From contig OZ244128.1 of assembly GCA_965215995.1 (NCBI GenBank), positions 124,001 to 188,000 of the forward strand: 64,000 bases of DNA. The letters run 5' to 3'. Positions 16,457 through 24,760 of this stretch are shown here, piece by piece (positions within the stretch are counted from its first letter, which is position 1; every line of letters starts with the position of its first letter). The translations under genes and the position numbers were made by a program. The stretch is from SZUA-309 sp965215995. Its GTDB lineage: Bacteria > Pseudomonadota > Gammaproteobacteria > Pseudomonadales > Azotimanducaceae. The notes below the pieces were generated by a model, which saw only the letters and a list, made by a program, of their open reading frames with translations, ran no database searches and had not been told where the DNA came from.

Positions 16457-16474
16457 TACCTCTGTAAAGAGGTA
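16457..16474 (+). promoter_or_regulatory. Hairpin covering the ribosome site of the TVP38-like gene
   Basis: Arms TACCTCT (16457-16463) and AGAGGTA (16468-16474) pair perfectly around GTAA. The second arm contains the AGAGGT ribosome site 5 bases before the ATG at 16479, so folding would hide it. This could be a simple translational switch or chance; the stem is only 7 bp. Confidence 0.4.
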
Positions 16475-16478
16475 ACTC

Positions 16479-17213
16479 ATGTCACCACGCTGGCGCCGTC
16501 GTCTCCTCCTGCTGCTGTTTCTGGCAGCGGCTTTTCTGCTGGGATCCACCGCCCAGGAACAGCTTGGCATTTCATTCACCATCGAGGGTTTGGAGGAGTT
16601 TCGACGTTGGGTTGAGAGCCTCGGCTGGTGGGGGCTAGCGGTTTTCATCTGCCTTGTCGTTGTCCGTCTGTTCATCGGTCTGTCCTCCCATCTCATATTG
16701 ACCCTCGGCGGGCTCGCTTTCGGAGTAACAGGTGACATCCTCTGGGGGAGCCTCGGTCTGGTGGCATCCGCACTGGTGCTCTTCTATCTCGCGCAGCTGC
16801 TCGGAACCGACTGGGTGCAGCGACGCGTTGGCGGCCAGTACGTTTCTTTGATGGAACGTATCCAGCGGGTCGGCGCCGTTGCGATCTTCGCCATCACCGC
16901 CCATCCTGTCGGCCTGCTTACGCCTGCTCATCTCGCTGCGGGTCTGGTCGGGCTGAGCGCAGGACCGTTCGCAGTGGCTGTGATGCTGGCCGCACCGATA
17001 CGATCGGCACCTTATGCCTTCCTAGGCACCGCCGTTCTGGATCTCACGCTTGCCCAATCGCTGGCCATAGCCGGTGTTCTTCTACTCGTTTTCGTTCTGC
17101 CGTTGTCCATTCCAAAAGTTCGAGCCTGGCTATGGGTCGAGCGGAAACCCACCGACAGGGGGCCCCCTGAGTTCAGCTTGCTACGGAGCACTTTCGACAG
17201 GAAAAAACAATGA
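16479..17213 (+). CDS. TVP38/TMEM64-family (VTT domain) membrane protein
   Basis: This 244-residue integral membrane protein has about five to six hydrophobic segments. The central region RLFIGLSSHLILTLGGLAFG, the long polar helix and the re-entrant segment ITAHPVGLLTPAHLAAGLVGLS match the VTT/DedA-like (SNARE-associated) domain. Such proteins are linked to lipid scrambling or membrane homeostasis. Its stop overlaps the ggt start as ATGA, so the two genes are coupled. Confidence 0.82.
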   Translation: MSPRWRRRLLLLLFLAAAFLLGSTAQEQLGISFTIEGLEEFRRWVESLGWWGLAVFICLVVVRLFIGLSSHLILTLGGLAFGVTGDILWGSLGLVASALVLFYLAQLLGTDWVQRRVGGQYVSLMERIQRVGAVAIFAITAHPVGLLTPAHLAAGLVGLSAGPFAVAVMLAAPIRSAPYAFLGTAVLDLTLAQSLAIAGVLLLVFVLPLSIPKVRAWLWVERKPTDRGPPEFSLLRSTFDRKKQ

Positions 17214-18901
17214 CTCGAATCTTCACGCTTCTTTCGGTAATTCTGCTCGTCGCAGGTACCACGCAGGCGGCATCGCGACTGCCCGTGCGTTCGGACGGGG
17301 GCATGGTCGTCTCCGTGAGTGGAATCTCTTCCGAGGTCGGCGTTGAAATCCTGAATGCTGGCGGCAACGCCATCGATGCAGCTGTGGCCGTGGCTTTCTC
17401 CCTTGCGGTCACCTGGCCTTCAGCCGGGAATCTCGGCGGCGGTGGTTTCATGGTGATCTATCTGGCGGATGAGCAGCGGGCGACCACCATCGACTATCGT
17501 GAGATGGCACCGCGGCGTGCGCATCGGGATATGTATCTCGATGCAGAAGGCAATGTCATCGAAGGTGGACCGACGGATGGGCATCTTTCCGTCGCGGTGC
17601 CTGGCACCGTTGCCGGGCTCATCTATGCGCTCGAGAAGTATGGCGAACTACCGCTCGAGACGGTCATCGCGCCTGCCATATCGCTGGCCCAGGATGGATT
17701 CCTGGTCAGTGACTATCTCGAAGCCTCGTTCGAGCGCGCCAAAGAAAGGCTCGACAGCCATCCGGAAAGCGCACGGCTGTTTCTTAGAGACGGCAAGAAC
17801 TATCAGGCCGGAGATCGATTCGTGCAGAAGGATCTTGCGGCGACGCTAAGGCGAATCGCCGAGAACGGGAGGGATGGGTTCTATAAAGGTAGAACCGCAG
17901 ATCTGATTGCCGAGGAGATGCGCCGTGGCGGCGGGCTGATCGATCAGGCAGACCTCGTCGAGTACCAACCGAGAGAGCGCGTACCGGTGCAGGGCAGCTA
18001 TCGTGGCTACAACGTTGTTTCGATGCCGCCACCAAGCTCCGGCGGCACTATCCTGGTCGAGATGCTCAACATGATGGAACCGCTAGATGTAGCAGAGCTC
18101 GGCCTCCTCTCCTCTGATCAGGTGCACAACGTGGCGGAGGTCATGAAACGCGCTTTCGCCGATCGTGCAGAGTTCATGGGAGATCCGGAGTTCGTGGACG
18201 TGCCGGTCGCGGGGCTCACCAGCAAGCAGTACGCAGCGGAGCGCCGCTCGTCGATCAGTCAGGCACATACCGTTGCGGCCAGCGAGCTTGGCTCGGGTGA
18301 TCCGTGGACCTACGAGTCTGAAGAAACCACGCACTTCTCCGTGATCGATGCCAAGGGCAACGCCGTATCAAACACCTACACGCTGAACTACTCGTACGGC
18401 TCGGGCGTCACCGTTACCGGTGCCGGGTTTCTGCTGAACAACATCATGGATAACTTCGCCGCGAAGCAGGGGGTGCCGAACGGCTATGGGCTCATCCAGG
18501 GCGAAGCAAACAGCATCGCGGCCGGAAAGCGGCCACTGTCATCCATGACACCCAGCATCGTGCTCGATGGTGAAGAGGTTCGGCTGGTGGCCGGTACGCC
18601 TGGCGGTCCCACCATCATCAACACCGTGTTTCAGATCATCATGAACATGCTGGATCACGGGCTGGATCCCCAACAGGCGGTCGATCTGCCACGCTTCCAC
18701 CATCAATGGTTTCCGGACACTGTCTTCCATGAGGAGCGCGGCCTTGTGAAAGACGTGGCGAAGGCACTCGAGCAGAAAGGCCATTCGCTGGAGACGAGAC
18801 CGTCAATCGGCGACGCCCAGGCGATCTACGTCGACCCTGAGACGGGTCGGCGGTACGGTGGCGCGGATCCCCGACGTGGTGGTGTGGCGGTGGGGCAATA
18901 G
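17210..18901 (+). CDS. ggt: Gamma-glutamyltransferase
   Basis: This 563-residue precursor has a signal peptide (residues 1-20, ending TTQAAS). The conserved GGNAIDAAVAVAFSLAVTWP and LGGGGFMVIY lie near the N-terminus. The autoprocessing site TTHFSVIDAKGNAVS has its Thr at residue 373, which becomes the N-terminal nucleophile of the small subunit. GGPTIINTVFQIIMNMLDHG and a typical C-terminus follow. It hydrolyses or transfers the gamma-glutamyl group of glutathione and conjugates in the periplasm. Coupling to a membrane protein and a nearby GST-like gene suggests glutathione-conjugate turnover, though that link is inferred. Confidence 0.93.
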   Translation: MTRIFTLLSVILLVAGTTQAASRLPVRSDGGMVVSVSGISSEVGVEILNAGGNAIDAAVAVAFSLAVTWPSAGNLGGGGFMVIYLADEQRATTIDYREMAPRRAHRDMYLDAEGNVIEGGPTDGHLSVAVPGTVAGLIYALEKYGELPLETVIAPAISLAQDGFLVSDYLEASFERAKERLDSHPESARLFLRDGKNYQAGDRFVQKDLAATLRRIAENGRDGFYKGRTADLIAEEMRRGGGLIDQADLVEYQPRERVPVQGSYRGYNVVSMPPPSSGGTILVEMLNMMEPLDVAELGLLSSDQVHNVAEVMKRAFADRAEFMGDPEFVDVPVAGLTSKQYAAERRSSISQAHTVAASELGSGDPWTYESEETTHFSVIDAKGNAVSNTYTLNYSYGSGVTVTGAGFLLNNIMDNFAAKQGVPNGYGLIQGEANSIAAGKRPLSSMTPSIVLDGEEVRLVAGTPGGPTIINTVFQIIMNMLDHGLDPQQAVDLPRFHHQWFPDTVFHEERGLVKDVAKALEQKGHSLETRPSIGDAQAIYVDPETGRRYGGADPRRGGVAVGQ

Positions 18902-18920
18902 TCGACGCCTGTGGCAATCG

Positions 18921-20252
18921 TCATAACCCCGGACCCGGCCTCATCTTCGAGCCATCGGAGAACCGGGACAGACGGAATCGATTCAGATTGTGTACGGCCG
19001 ATTTACCCATAACCATGTCTGCCATCACCCGGCCCGCTCCAGGCCCGATGCCAAATCCGTGCCCGCTGAAGCCGGTGGCCAGATAGAGCCCAGGGTAGCG
19101 GTCAACTTCATCCATCACCGGCACGACATCGGGTGTTACGTCGATCATCCCGGCCCAGGCTTCCTCAAACGGCAGTTCAGCCAGTTTCGGCAACCGTTTT
19201 CTGAGTCCGGCACGCATGAGTTTCAGTGCTTTCGCTGATGGTTCGGGATTCAGCACCCGGGTCTGCTCAAAGGGGCTCAACTCGTCGTCCCGCCAGCGAC
19301 GTACGGGCAGCATTCGCTCGATGAGATTGCCGCCGAAGCGCAGGCGAATGAAGCGGACACTCGACGCCAATGCCGGTAGAAACTTGAAGAAGTGCCGGAA
19401 GCTGTCGGCAGCGATGAAGTGCTCGTTGGTGCTGCCCGAGGCAACGGTATAACCGCCATCCTGACGCCGGCGAATGGCCACCTCACCGACGGTGGCGCCG
19501 CCCGAGTAGATGTCCGGCGCCGGTGCCGTTCGAGCTACCGTCGCCCGAACGCTGAGCTGCGGCAGATTGACACCCAGGTTCGCCATGAACAACGTGGACC
19601 ACGCGCCTCCGGCACACACCACCGACTGAGCCGCGACACGACCGTGCTCGGTAACCACCCCGCACACCTTACCACCCTGAATATCCACGGAGCGAACCGC
19701 GCAACCTTCCCGGATGAGCCCACCACCAGCTCGCAACGCCTTCGCCAGTGCGGGCACGGCTTTCCAAGGCTCGGCTCTCGCGTCACTCGGCGTGTACATG
19801 CCACCCTTCCACTGACCCGGTTTGTCCTTGATCAGGTCATCGACCTCGGCTGCGGAGAGCATCTTAGTGTCGAGTTGATGCTGCTGGGCCGTCTCAAGCC
19901 ACTGCTCGTACTCGGCGAGCGCCGCCTCGGTCTCCGCCACGTAGAGAACCCCCTGACGCGTGAAGCCGATGTCTGCTCCAATCTCGCTGGACAGAGTTTC
20001 CCAGGTGTTCAGGCTGTCGATGACAATGGGCAGCTCGTCCGGGTCTCGGGCCTGCTGGCGGATCCAGCCCCAGTTCCGGCTCGACTGTTCTCCAGCCACT
20101 CGGCCCTTGTCGCAGACAAGCACCGATATGCCAGCTTTCGCCAGAAACCAGGCTGTCGAAACGCCGATGACGCCAGCGCCGATGATGACCACGTCCACCG
20201 ACTCCGGCAGGTCATCCTGAAAGGTGACGGGACTCTGATCGTTGTAGATCAC
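18921..20252 (-). CDS. DAO-family FAD-dependent amino-acid/amine oxidase
   Basis: This is a 443-residue flavoprotein with the N-terminal fold VDVVIIGAGVIGVSTAWFLAKAG, followed by SRNWGWIRQQARDPDE, the substrate-domain TVGEVAIRRRQDGGYTVASG and the C-terminal GLYLATGFSGHGFGIGPGAG. This is the glycine/D-amino-acid oxidase-like group. The start is GTG at 20252. It lies 15 bases downstream of the CoA-transferase gene on the same strand. The substrate (an amino acid, sarcosine-like or amine) is not determinable here. Confidence 0.87.
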   Translation of the reverse strand: MIYNDQSPVTFQDDLPESVDVVIIGAGVIGVSTAWFLAKAGISVLVCDKGRVAGEQSSRNWGWIRQQARDPDELPIVIDSLNTWETLSSEIGADIGFTRQGVLYVAETEAALAEYEQWLETAQQHQLDTKMLSAAEVDDLIKDKPGQWKGGMYTPSDARAEPWKAVPALAKALRAGGGLIREGCAVRSVDIQGGKVCGVVTEHGRVAAQSVVCAGGAWSTLFMANLGVNLPQLSVRATVARTAPAPDIYSGGATVGEVAIRRRQDGGYTVASGSTNEHFIAADSFRHFFKFLPALASSVRFIRLRFGGNLIERMLPVRRWRDDELSPFEQTRVLNPEPSAKALKLMRAGLRKRLPKLAELPFEEAWAGMIDVTPDVVPVMDEVDRYPGLYLATGFSGHGFGIGPGAGRVMADMVMGKSAVHNLNRFRLSRFSDGSKMRPGPGL

Positions 20253-20267
20253 GGTACTCGGACCCTG

Positions 20268-21449
20268 CTATCTGACGACGTCCTTTTCGAACAGCGCTTT
20301 GATCTCTTCTTCTGACCGTCCCAACATCGTCAGCACGTCATGGGTGTGTTCGCCATGGGCAGGACTCGCACTGCCTGGTTCAATGCGTTCACCACCGAAC
20401 TGTGCCGGTAGTTTCATCCGGCGCATGCTGCCCATGATCGGGTGATCGAAGGTGTCCAGGCTGGCATTCGCTTCGTATTGCGGATGCCCGAGAACCTCTT
20501 CATAGGCCAGGCACTTGGCGGCCGGTACGTCGTTCTCCCCCAACCTCTGCAGCAGATCATCGGTCTCGAAGTTGAGAAACTGATCTTTCAGCACCTCCTT
20601 GAACTCGGAGATGTTCTCAACCAGCTTCTCAACACTGTTGAATCGCTCATCTGCAAACAGGTGCAGCTGGTCAATGGCCGTTAACAGGCCCACCTGTTGC
20701 GTTTCGTTTGCAGCCGACACCGTCACACCACCATCTTTCGTGATGCTGAGATCGAAGAGCACGTCATGCAGCGGTTCCAGGTGATTTGCATCGTCATCCA
20801 GCAGGGTCTGATGCATGAAACCGTCTGGAAAAAGGAAGAACAGGCCCGCATCCATCATCGACAGATCTATGTGCTGGCCTTCCCCCGTTTTCTCGCGCGC
20901 GTAAAGCGCCGCCGTGACAGCCTGGCAGGCTGTGTAAGCCGTGCTCTTGTCGCAGGTGAGGTTGCGCATGAGCTCCGGTTGTTCCCGGCCATGCCCCTGC
21001 ACCGCCGCGAAACCCGCCTGGGCCTGAATGACCGGATCGTAGGCGGGGAGATCGCGTTGAGGTCCCTGTGTGCCGAAGCCTGTGATGGCCGCATAAATCA
21101 GTCGCGGGTTCCTGGCTCGCAACGCGTGACTGCCCAGGCCCAGTTTGTCCATGACGCCCGGTCGGTAGTTGCACAGGATGATGTCGGTATCGCTGGCGAG
21201 TTCTTCGATGACCTTGCGGCCCTCGTCGTTCTTGATATCAATCCGCAGGGATTGCTTGCCCCGATTGCAGTTTGCGAACAGTGCCGATATGCCGCCCTTG
21301 CTGCTGCCGAGAAATCGCATGGGATCGCCCAGCTCGAGCGGCTCGACCTTGATCACGCGAGCACCCTGCTCCGCCAGCATCATCGCTGCAAATGATGCGG
21401 TGATCATGGTGGAGAACTCCAGAACGTTCACCCCTTCCAATGGTTTCAT
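20268..21449 (-). CDS. Class III CoA-transferase (CaiB/BaiF family)
   Basis: This is a 393-residue protein starting MKPLEGVNVLEFS at 21449 with GGGAG 7 bases upstream; an ATG at 21473 has weaker support. The fold markers are GARVIKVEPLELGDPMR, the RSxIN-like KQSLRIDIKNDEG, then YDPVIQAQAGF and LTCDKSTAYTACQA, whose Asp is in the position of the catalytic Asp. It transfers CoA between carboxylic acids in catabolism. It is transcribed with the DAO-type oxidase gene; a LysR gene lies immediately upstream on the same strand. Confidence 0.9.
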   Translation of the reverse strand: MKPLEGVNVLEFSTMITASFAAMMLAEQGARVIKVEPLELGDPMRFLGSSKGGISALFANCNRGKQSLRIDIKNDEGRKVIEELASDTDIILCNYRPGVMDKLGLGSHALRARNPRLIYAAITGFGTQGPQRDLPAYDPVIQAQAGFAAVQGHGREQPELMRNLTCDKSTAYTACQAVTAALYAREKTGEGQHIDLSMMDAGLFFLFPDGFMHQTLLDDDANHLEPLHDVLFDLSITKDGGVTVSAANETQQVGLLTAIDQLHLFADERFNSVEKLVENISEFKEVLKDQFLNFETDDLLQRLGENDVPAAKCLAYEEVLGHPQYEANASLDTFDHPIMGSMRRMKLPAQFGGERIEPGSASPAHGEHTHDVLTMLGRSEEEIKALFEKDVVR

Positions 21450-21518
21450 GAGCCTCTCCCTCCAATCTGTCATGCCGATCCGGCGTTTCTACCACCGGAT
21501 CATCTCCGTTGCCAGGTT

Positions 21519-22406
21519 CTAGGCTGCCAGATAGCGCTCAATCGCAGAATCCATGAACGCCTGAATTCTGCCCGACCGCTGCAGCTCCTGATGGGTCAGT
21601 ATCCATAGCCCGATTGACCGCACGCCGGTCCGAACAGGCACTTCTTCCAGCTCATCCTGCGGCTTCCTCAACAGGCTGATGCCCACACCTGCACGAACCG
21701 CTGCCAGCGCGTCAGAATGGCTGGAGACCCGCAAGGCAATATTCGGGCGTTTCGAAAAGCGTCGCAGGAGGCCCTCTTGCGCACTGGCGCTGATCCCGTC
21801 AGCCGGTGCCACAGCGCCACCCCAGACGACCCAATCGCAGTCATCCAGCTCGAGCGACTTGGCCCGCTTTGTGTCGCCAAGGTAGGCGGATGAGGCGTAG
21901 TAGGCGAATTCCACCTTTGCGATTTGCCGGCCGACGAGGTCATCGGGTGGCGCATTGGTAAGCGCCAGGGCCACGTCCACCTCTGATCTTGCCATGAGCT
22001 CATCCGGGAGCTGCTCCGTTTGGACGAAGATACGGGGATAAAGCGCACGAAAGTCCGCGATCAAAGGGCCCAGATCAATGAGCGAACTGTCTGGAACCTG
22101 GAGCCGCAGCAATCCTTCGGGTGCCGGGTTCTTTCCTGCAGCCCGCCGTACCAACGTTTCAACGTGCTCCGCCATGGCGAGCGCACTCGGTAGGAGTTCT
22201 TCTCCCTGGGGCGTGATCCGGTAGCCAGACTGCAGCCTGTCGAACAGCTTGATTCCGAGGTCTTGCTCCAGCCTGGATATGCTGCGCAGCACAGTGGCAT
22301 GACTGACGCCGATGCCCGCAGCAGCCTGCGCAACCGATCCAGCCTTGACGACTTCAACGAAGAAGCGAATCTGCTCCCAATTGACAGCACCATTAGTATT
22401 GTTCAT
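21519..22406 (-). CDS. LysR-family transcriptional regulator
   Basis: The N-terminal helix-turn-helix is clear (WEQIRFFVEVVKAGSVAQAA, then SHATVLRSISRLEQDLG and LFDRLQSGYRITPQG), with a LysR ligand domain behind it. Two starts are possible: ATG at 22427 (302 residues) or ATG at 22406 (295). The 22406 start is preferred because an inverted repeat that looks like a binding site covers 22427. It is divergent from the riboflavin genes and upstream of CoA-transferase and oxidase genes on its own strand. The regulated target could be either. Confidence 0.88.
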   Translation of the reverse strand: MNNTNGAVNWEQIRFFVEVVKAGSVAQAAAGIGVSHATVLRSISRLEQDLGIKLFDRLQSGYRITPQGEELLPSALAMAEHVETLVRRAAGKNPAPEGLLRLQVPDSSLIDLGPLIADFRALYPRIFVQTEQLPDELMARSEVDVALALTNAPPDDLVGRQIAKVEFAYYASSAYLGDTKRAKSLELDDCDWVVWGGAVAPADGISASAQEGLLRRFSKRPNIALRVSSHSDALAAVRAGVGISLLRKPQDELEEVPVRTGVRSIGLWILTHQELQRSGRIQAFMDSAIERYLAA

Positions 22407-22445
22407 TTTCGAACATCTATCGTTCATATATGTCTATTTATGAAC
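22401..22445. promoter_or_regulatory. Candidate LysR operator in divergent region
   Basis: A perfect inverted repeat GTTCAT (22422-22427) / ATGAAC (22440-22445) with a 12-base spacer lies between the LysR gene and the riboflavin genes. A further pair, GTTC (22401-22404) and GAAC (22411-22414), sits next to it. Repeated GTTC/GAAC half-sites in a divergent LysR region fit an autoregulated operator. Its position over the longer possible LysR start argues for the shorter protein. Confidence 0.45.
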
Positions 22446-22498
22446 AATACCGCTGCCGTTAAGATTGCGTCAATGAAGACGACTACCGGGTGAGTAAA

Positions 22499-23563
22499 AT
22501 GACGCAGCTTTCCTCTGTAGACGAAGCCGTCGAGCAGATTCGTAACGGGGGGTTCGTCATCGTGGTGGACGACGAGCAGCGCGAGAATGAAGGCGATCTG
22601 ATCATGGCCGCTGAGTTCGCCGACCAGCAGCGTCTGGCGTTCATGATCCGCCACACCAGCGGTGTGATCTGCGCGCCTTGCGAATCGGACCGGCTCGATG
22701 CGCTCAGTCTCCCGGCGATGGTTGAAAAAAACCAGGAGCCGCACCGGTGTGCCTTTGCGGTTTCCGTCGACTACCTTCCGGGTATGAGCACGGGCATCTC
22801 TGCACAGGAACGTGCCCGAACGCTCAACGCGCTGGCAGATCCCGAGTGTGTGGCTCAGGACTTCATTCGCCCCGGCCACATATTTCCGCTCAGATATCAG
22901 CCGGGTGGCGTCCTGGTTCGGTCGGGTCACACCGAGGCGTCCATCGATCTGTGCAGGCTCGCTGGGCTGAAACCGGCGGGTGTGTTATGCGAGCTCGTCA
23001 ACGACGACGGCACCATGCAGCGCTTGCCGGACCTGCTGAAATTCGCGGCCAGGCACGAACTACCCATCATCTCGATCGAATCACTGATACGTTATCGCAC
23101 CGAGAACGATGTGCTTGTGGAGCGAGTGGCGACCACGCCCATGAGCCTCGGCTGCCATGCGTTGACGGTGCACGTTTATCGGGCGGTTTTTCAGGACAAG
23201 TACATTACCGCCGTCGTTAAAGGAGAGATCGATGGCGGCAAGCCCACCGTGGTCCGGGTGGTCAAAGGAGCCAGAGACCGCGACTTTCTGTCGAGCGCCG
23301 TTGTTCCTGGCAACGTGGTCAATCGCTCCATGGAGATCATCGCGCAGGCCGATCAAGGCGTTTTCATCTACCTGCCGCCCGGCGATGAGTTCACGGCGGA
23401 GGATGAGCAGCAGGGTGCAGTCTGGAGGGAAGTAGGACTTGGCAGCTACATACTCAGCTCTCTCAGCGTTCGCCGCATTCATCTGTTGGCCAGTCGCGAG
23501 CTGTCTTTCCCCGGTATCGCGAGCTTCGGGTTGACGATTGAAACGATCATCAAAGAGGCGTGA
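22499..23563 (+). CDS. ribB: 3,4-dihydroxy-2-butanone-4-phosphate synthase with inactive GTP-cyclohydrolase-like tail
   Basis: A protein of about 354 residues, starting at ATG 22499 or GTG 22490. The N-terminal 200 residues carry the RibB markers: VDDEQRENEGDLIMAAE (acidic metal ligands), GMSTGISAQERARTL and VRSGHTEASIDLCRLAGL. It converts ribulose-5-phosphate to the riboflavin precursor. The C-terminal 150 residues align in place with a RibA domain but lack the zinc-binding CxxGDxxxSxxCDC cysteines and the RQEGRG motif, so that half is predicted inactive. A complete stand-alone RibA follows 3 bases later, so the pair restores both steps. Confidence 0.9.
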   Translation: MTQLSSVDEAVEQIRNGGFVIVVDDEQRENEGDLIMAAEFADQQRLAFMIRHTSGVICAPCESDRLDALSLPAMVEKNQEPHRCAFAVSVDYLPGMSTGISAQERARTLNALADPECVAQDFIRPGHIFPLRYQPGGVLVRSGHTEASIDLCRLAGLKPAGVLCELVNDDGTMQRLPDLLKFAARHELPIISIESLIRYRTENDVLVERVATTPMSLGCHALTVHVYRAVFQDKYITAVVKGEIDGGKPTVVRVVKGARDRDFLSSAVVPGNVVNRSMEIIAQADQGVFIYLPPGDEFTAEDEQQGAVWREVGLGSYILSSLSVRRIHLLASRELSFPGIASFGLTIETIIKEA

Positions 23564-23566
23564 GAG

Positions 23567-24157
23567 ATGCTGGTAGTGGGAGACATTCGAATAACCGCCA
23601 CGACCAACCTGCCGACCCGGTTTGGGACGTTCAGGTTTGAGAGCTTTCGCGTCGATGCAGCCTCGCAGCCACACATAGCCCTATCTATGGGGCTGCGATC
23701 GGGCGGTGTGCCGATCGTACGGCTGCACTCTGAGTGTTTGAGTGGAGACGTTTTCAGCTCGGTCAAGTGCGACTGCGGCGATCAACTGCAGGATGCCATG
23801 ACCCGCATCGGCCGGGCGGGTTGCGGCTTGGTGGTTTACCTGCGCCAGGAGGGGCGTGGCATCGGGATCGAGAACAAGATCAAGGCGTACGCGCTGCAGG
23901 AAACCGGACTGGATACGATCGATGCCAATCTGGCGTTGAACTTGCCAATTGATGCTCGTTCCTACGATCCCGCCATCGCCTACCTCAAGCGCCGCGCTAT
24001 CGAGCAATGTGTGTTGCTGACCAACAACCCCGACAAGATGGCAGCACTGCAGCAGCATGGATTCGATGTGATGCGCGAGCCACTACGAAGCAACAGCCAT
24101 GATGCCTGCCGTGACTACCTTGAGACGAAACGCCTGAAAATGGGACATGACTGCTGA
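23567..24157 (+). CDS. ribA: GTP cyclohydrolase II
   Basis: This 196-residue enzyme has RLHSECLSGDVFSSVKCDCG (three zinc Cys), YLRQEGRGIGIENKIKAY (catalytic Tyr/Arg region), DANLALNLPIDARSYDPA and LLTNNPDKMAAL. It opens GTP to the pyrimidine precursor of riboflavin. It begins 3 bases after the ribB-like stop and is surely co-transcribed. No FMN riboswitch can fit in the roughly 70-base upstream region, and a LysR gene is divergent, so this pair may be a specialised second set serving flavoenzymes. Confidence 0.95.
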   Translation: MLVVGDIRITATTNLPTRFGTFRFESFRVDAASQPHIALSMGLRSGGVPIVRLHSECLSGDVFSSVKCDCGDQLQDAMTRIGRAGCGLVVYLRQEGRGIGIENKIKAYALQETGLDTIDANLALNLPIDARSYDPAIAYLKRRAIEQCVLLTNNPDKMAALQQHGFDVMREPLRSNSHDACRDYLETKRLKMGHDC

Positions 24158-24191
24158 CCACAAGACTTGCTGAAGCGCAGGCCCCCTTGAT

Positions 24192-24758
24192 CTACGACGA
24201 TGCCCGATTCCGCCGAACACTGGCGATAGCCGCTAGCAGGGGGAGCCCCAGAAAGGCGATGAAGGCACCCGGGATTGCCAGCTGCTTCGTAACTGTCATG
24301 AGGTTCGAGTACGAAACCGCTGCTTTCGAGATATCCGGGAATGCGGATAGCATTATGAAGATGCCGATGTTCTCAAGCAGATCGAACACGCCGAACATCA
24401 CCGGAAAAAAAGCACTCGCAAGGACAAGCCCAGGGGACCTGAACGCAAGTGGCGCAAACAAAGCGCCTGTAACGGCCAGACAGAGCGGCCAGACGGTGTC
24501 GAACAGCGTGGTCCTGAAATAGAGGCTGCGCCCTTCAGCGCCTAGAAACTCGAAAAAAGCGAGCGCCTCATCATATTCGTATCCGCCCATGCGGATGTCC
24601 AAATACACCTGCTCACCGAGCAGATCCCGTAGCGGTTGGACGTACCCATTGTAGGTTGCAAAAAGCGTGATCGTTAAGATCAGCATAAACAAAGCCAGCG
24701 GCCAGTTTGTCAGCTGCTCGAGAAACTGGTGCGACCCCCGCACGATACTTTTAGGCAT
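24192..24758 (-). CDS. Four-helix membrane protein of unknown function
   Basis: A 188-residue protein with about four hydrophobic segments (around residues 20-38, 85-110, 112-135 and 155-180). The acidic, Tyr-rich loop between the first two (IRMGGYEYDEALAFFEFLG) is probably outside the membrane. No family is recognised. It starts 2 bases after the stop of the upstream sulfatase gene, so they are co-transcribed. A membrane partner role is possible but not shown. Confidence 0.75.
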   Translation of the reverse strand: MPKSIVRGSHQFLEQLTNWPLALFMLILTITLFATYNGYVQPLRDLLGEQVYLDIRMGGYEYDEALAFFEFLGAEGRSLYFRTTLFDTVWPLCLAVTGALFAPLAFRSPGLVLASAFFPVMFGVFDLLENIGIFIMLSAFPDISKAAVSYSNLMTVTKQLAIPGAFIAFLGLPLLAAIASVRRNRASS

Positions 24759-24760
24759 CG

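Noticed and set aside
22428..22498. FMN riboswitch upstream of the riboflavin genes.
   Set aside because: The interval is too short and has none of the conserved RFN-element helices; a LysR-type inverted repeat fills it instead.
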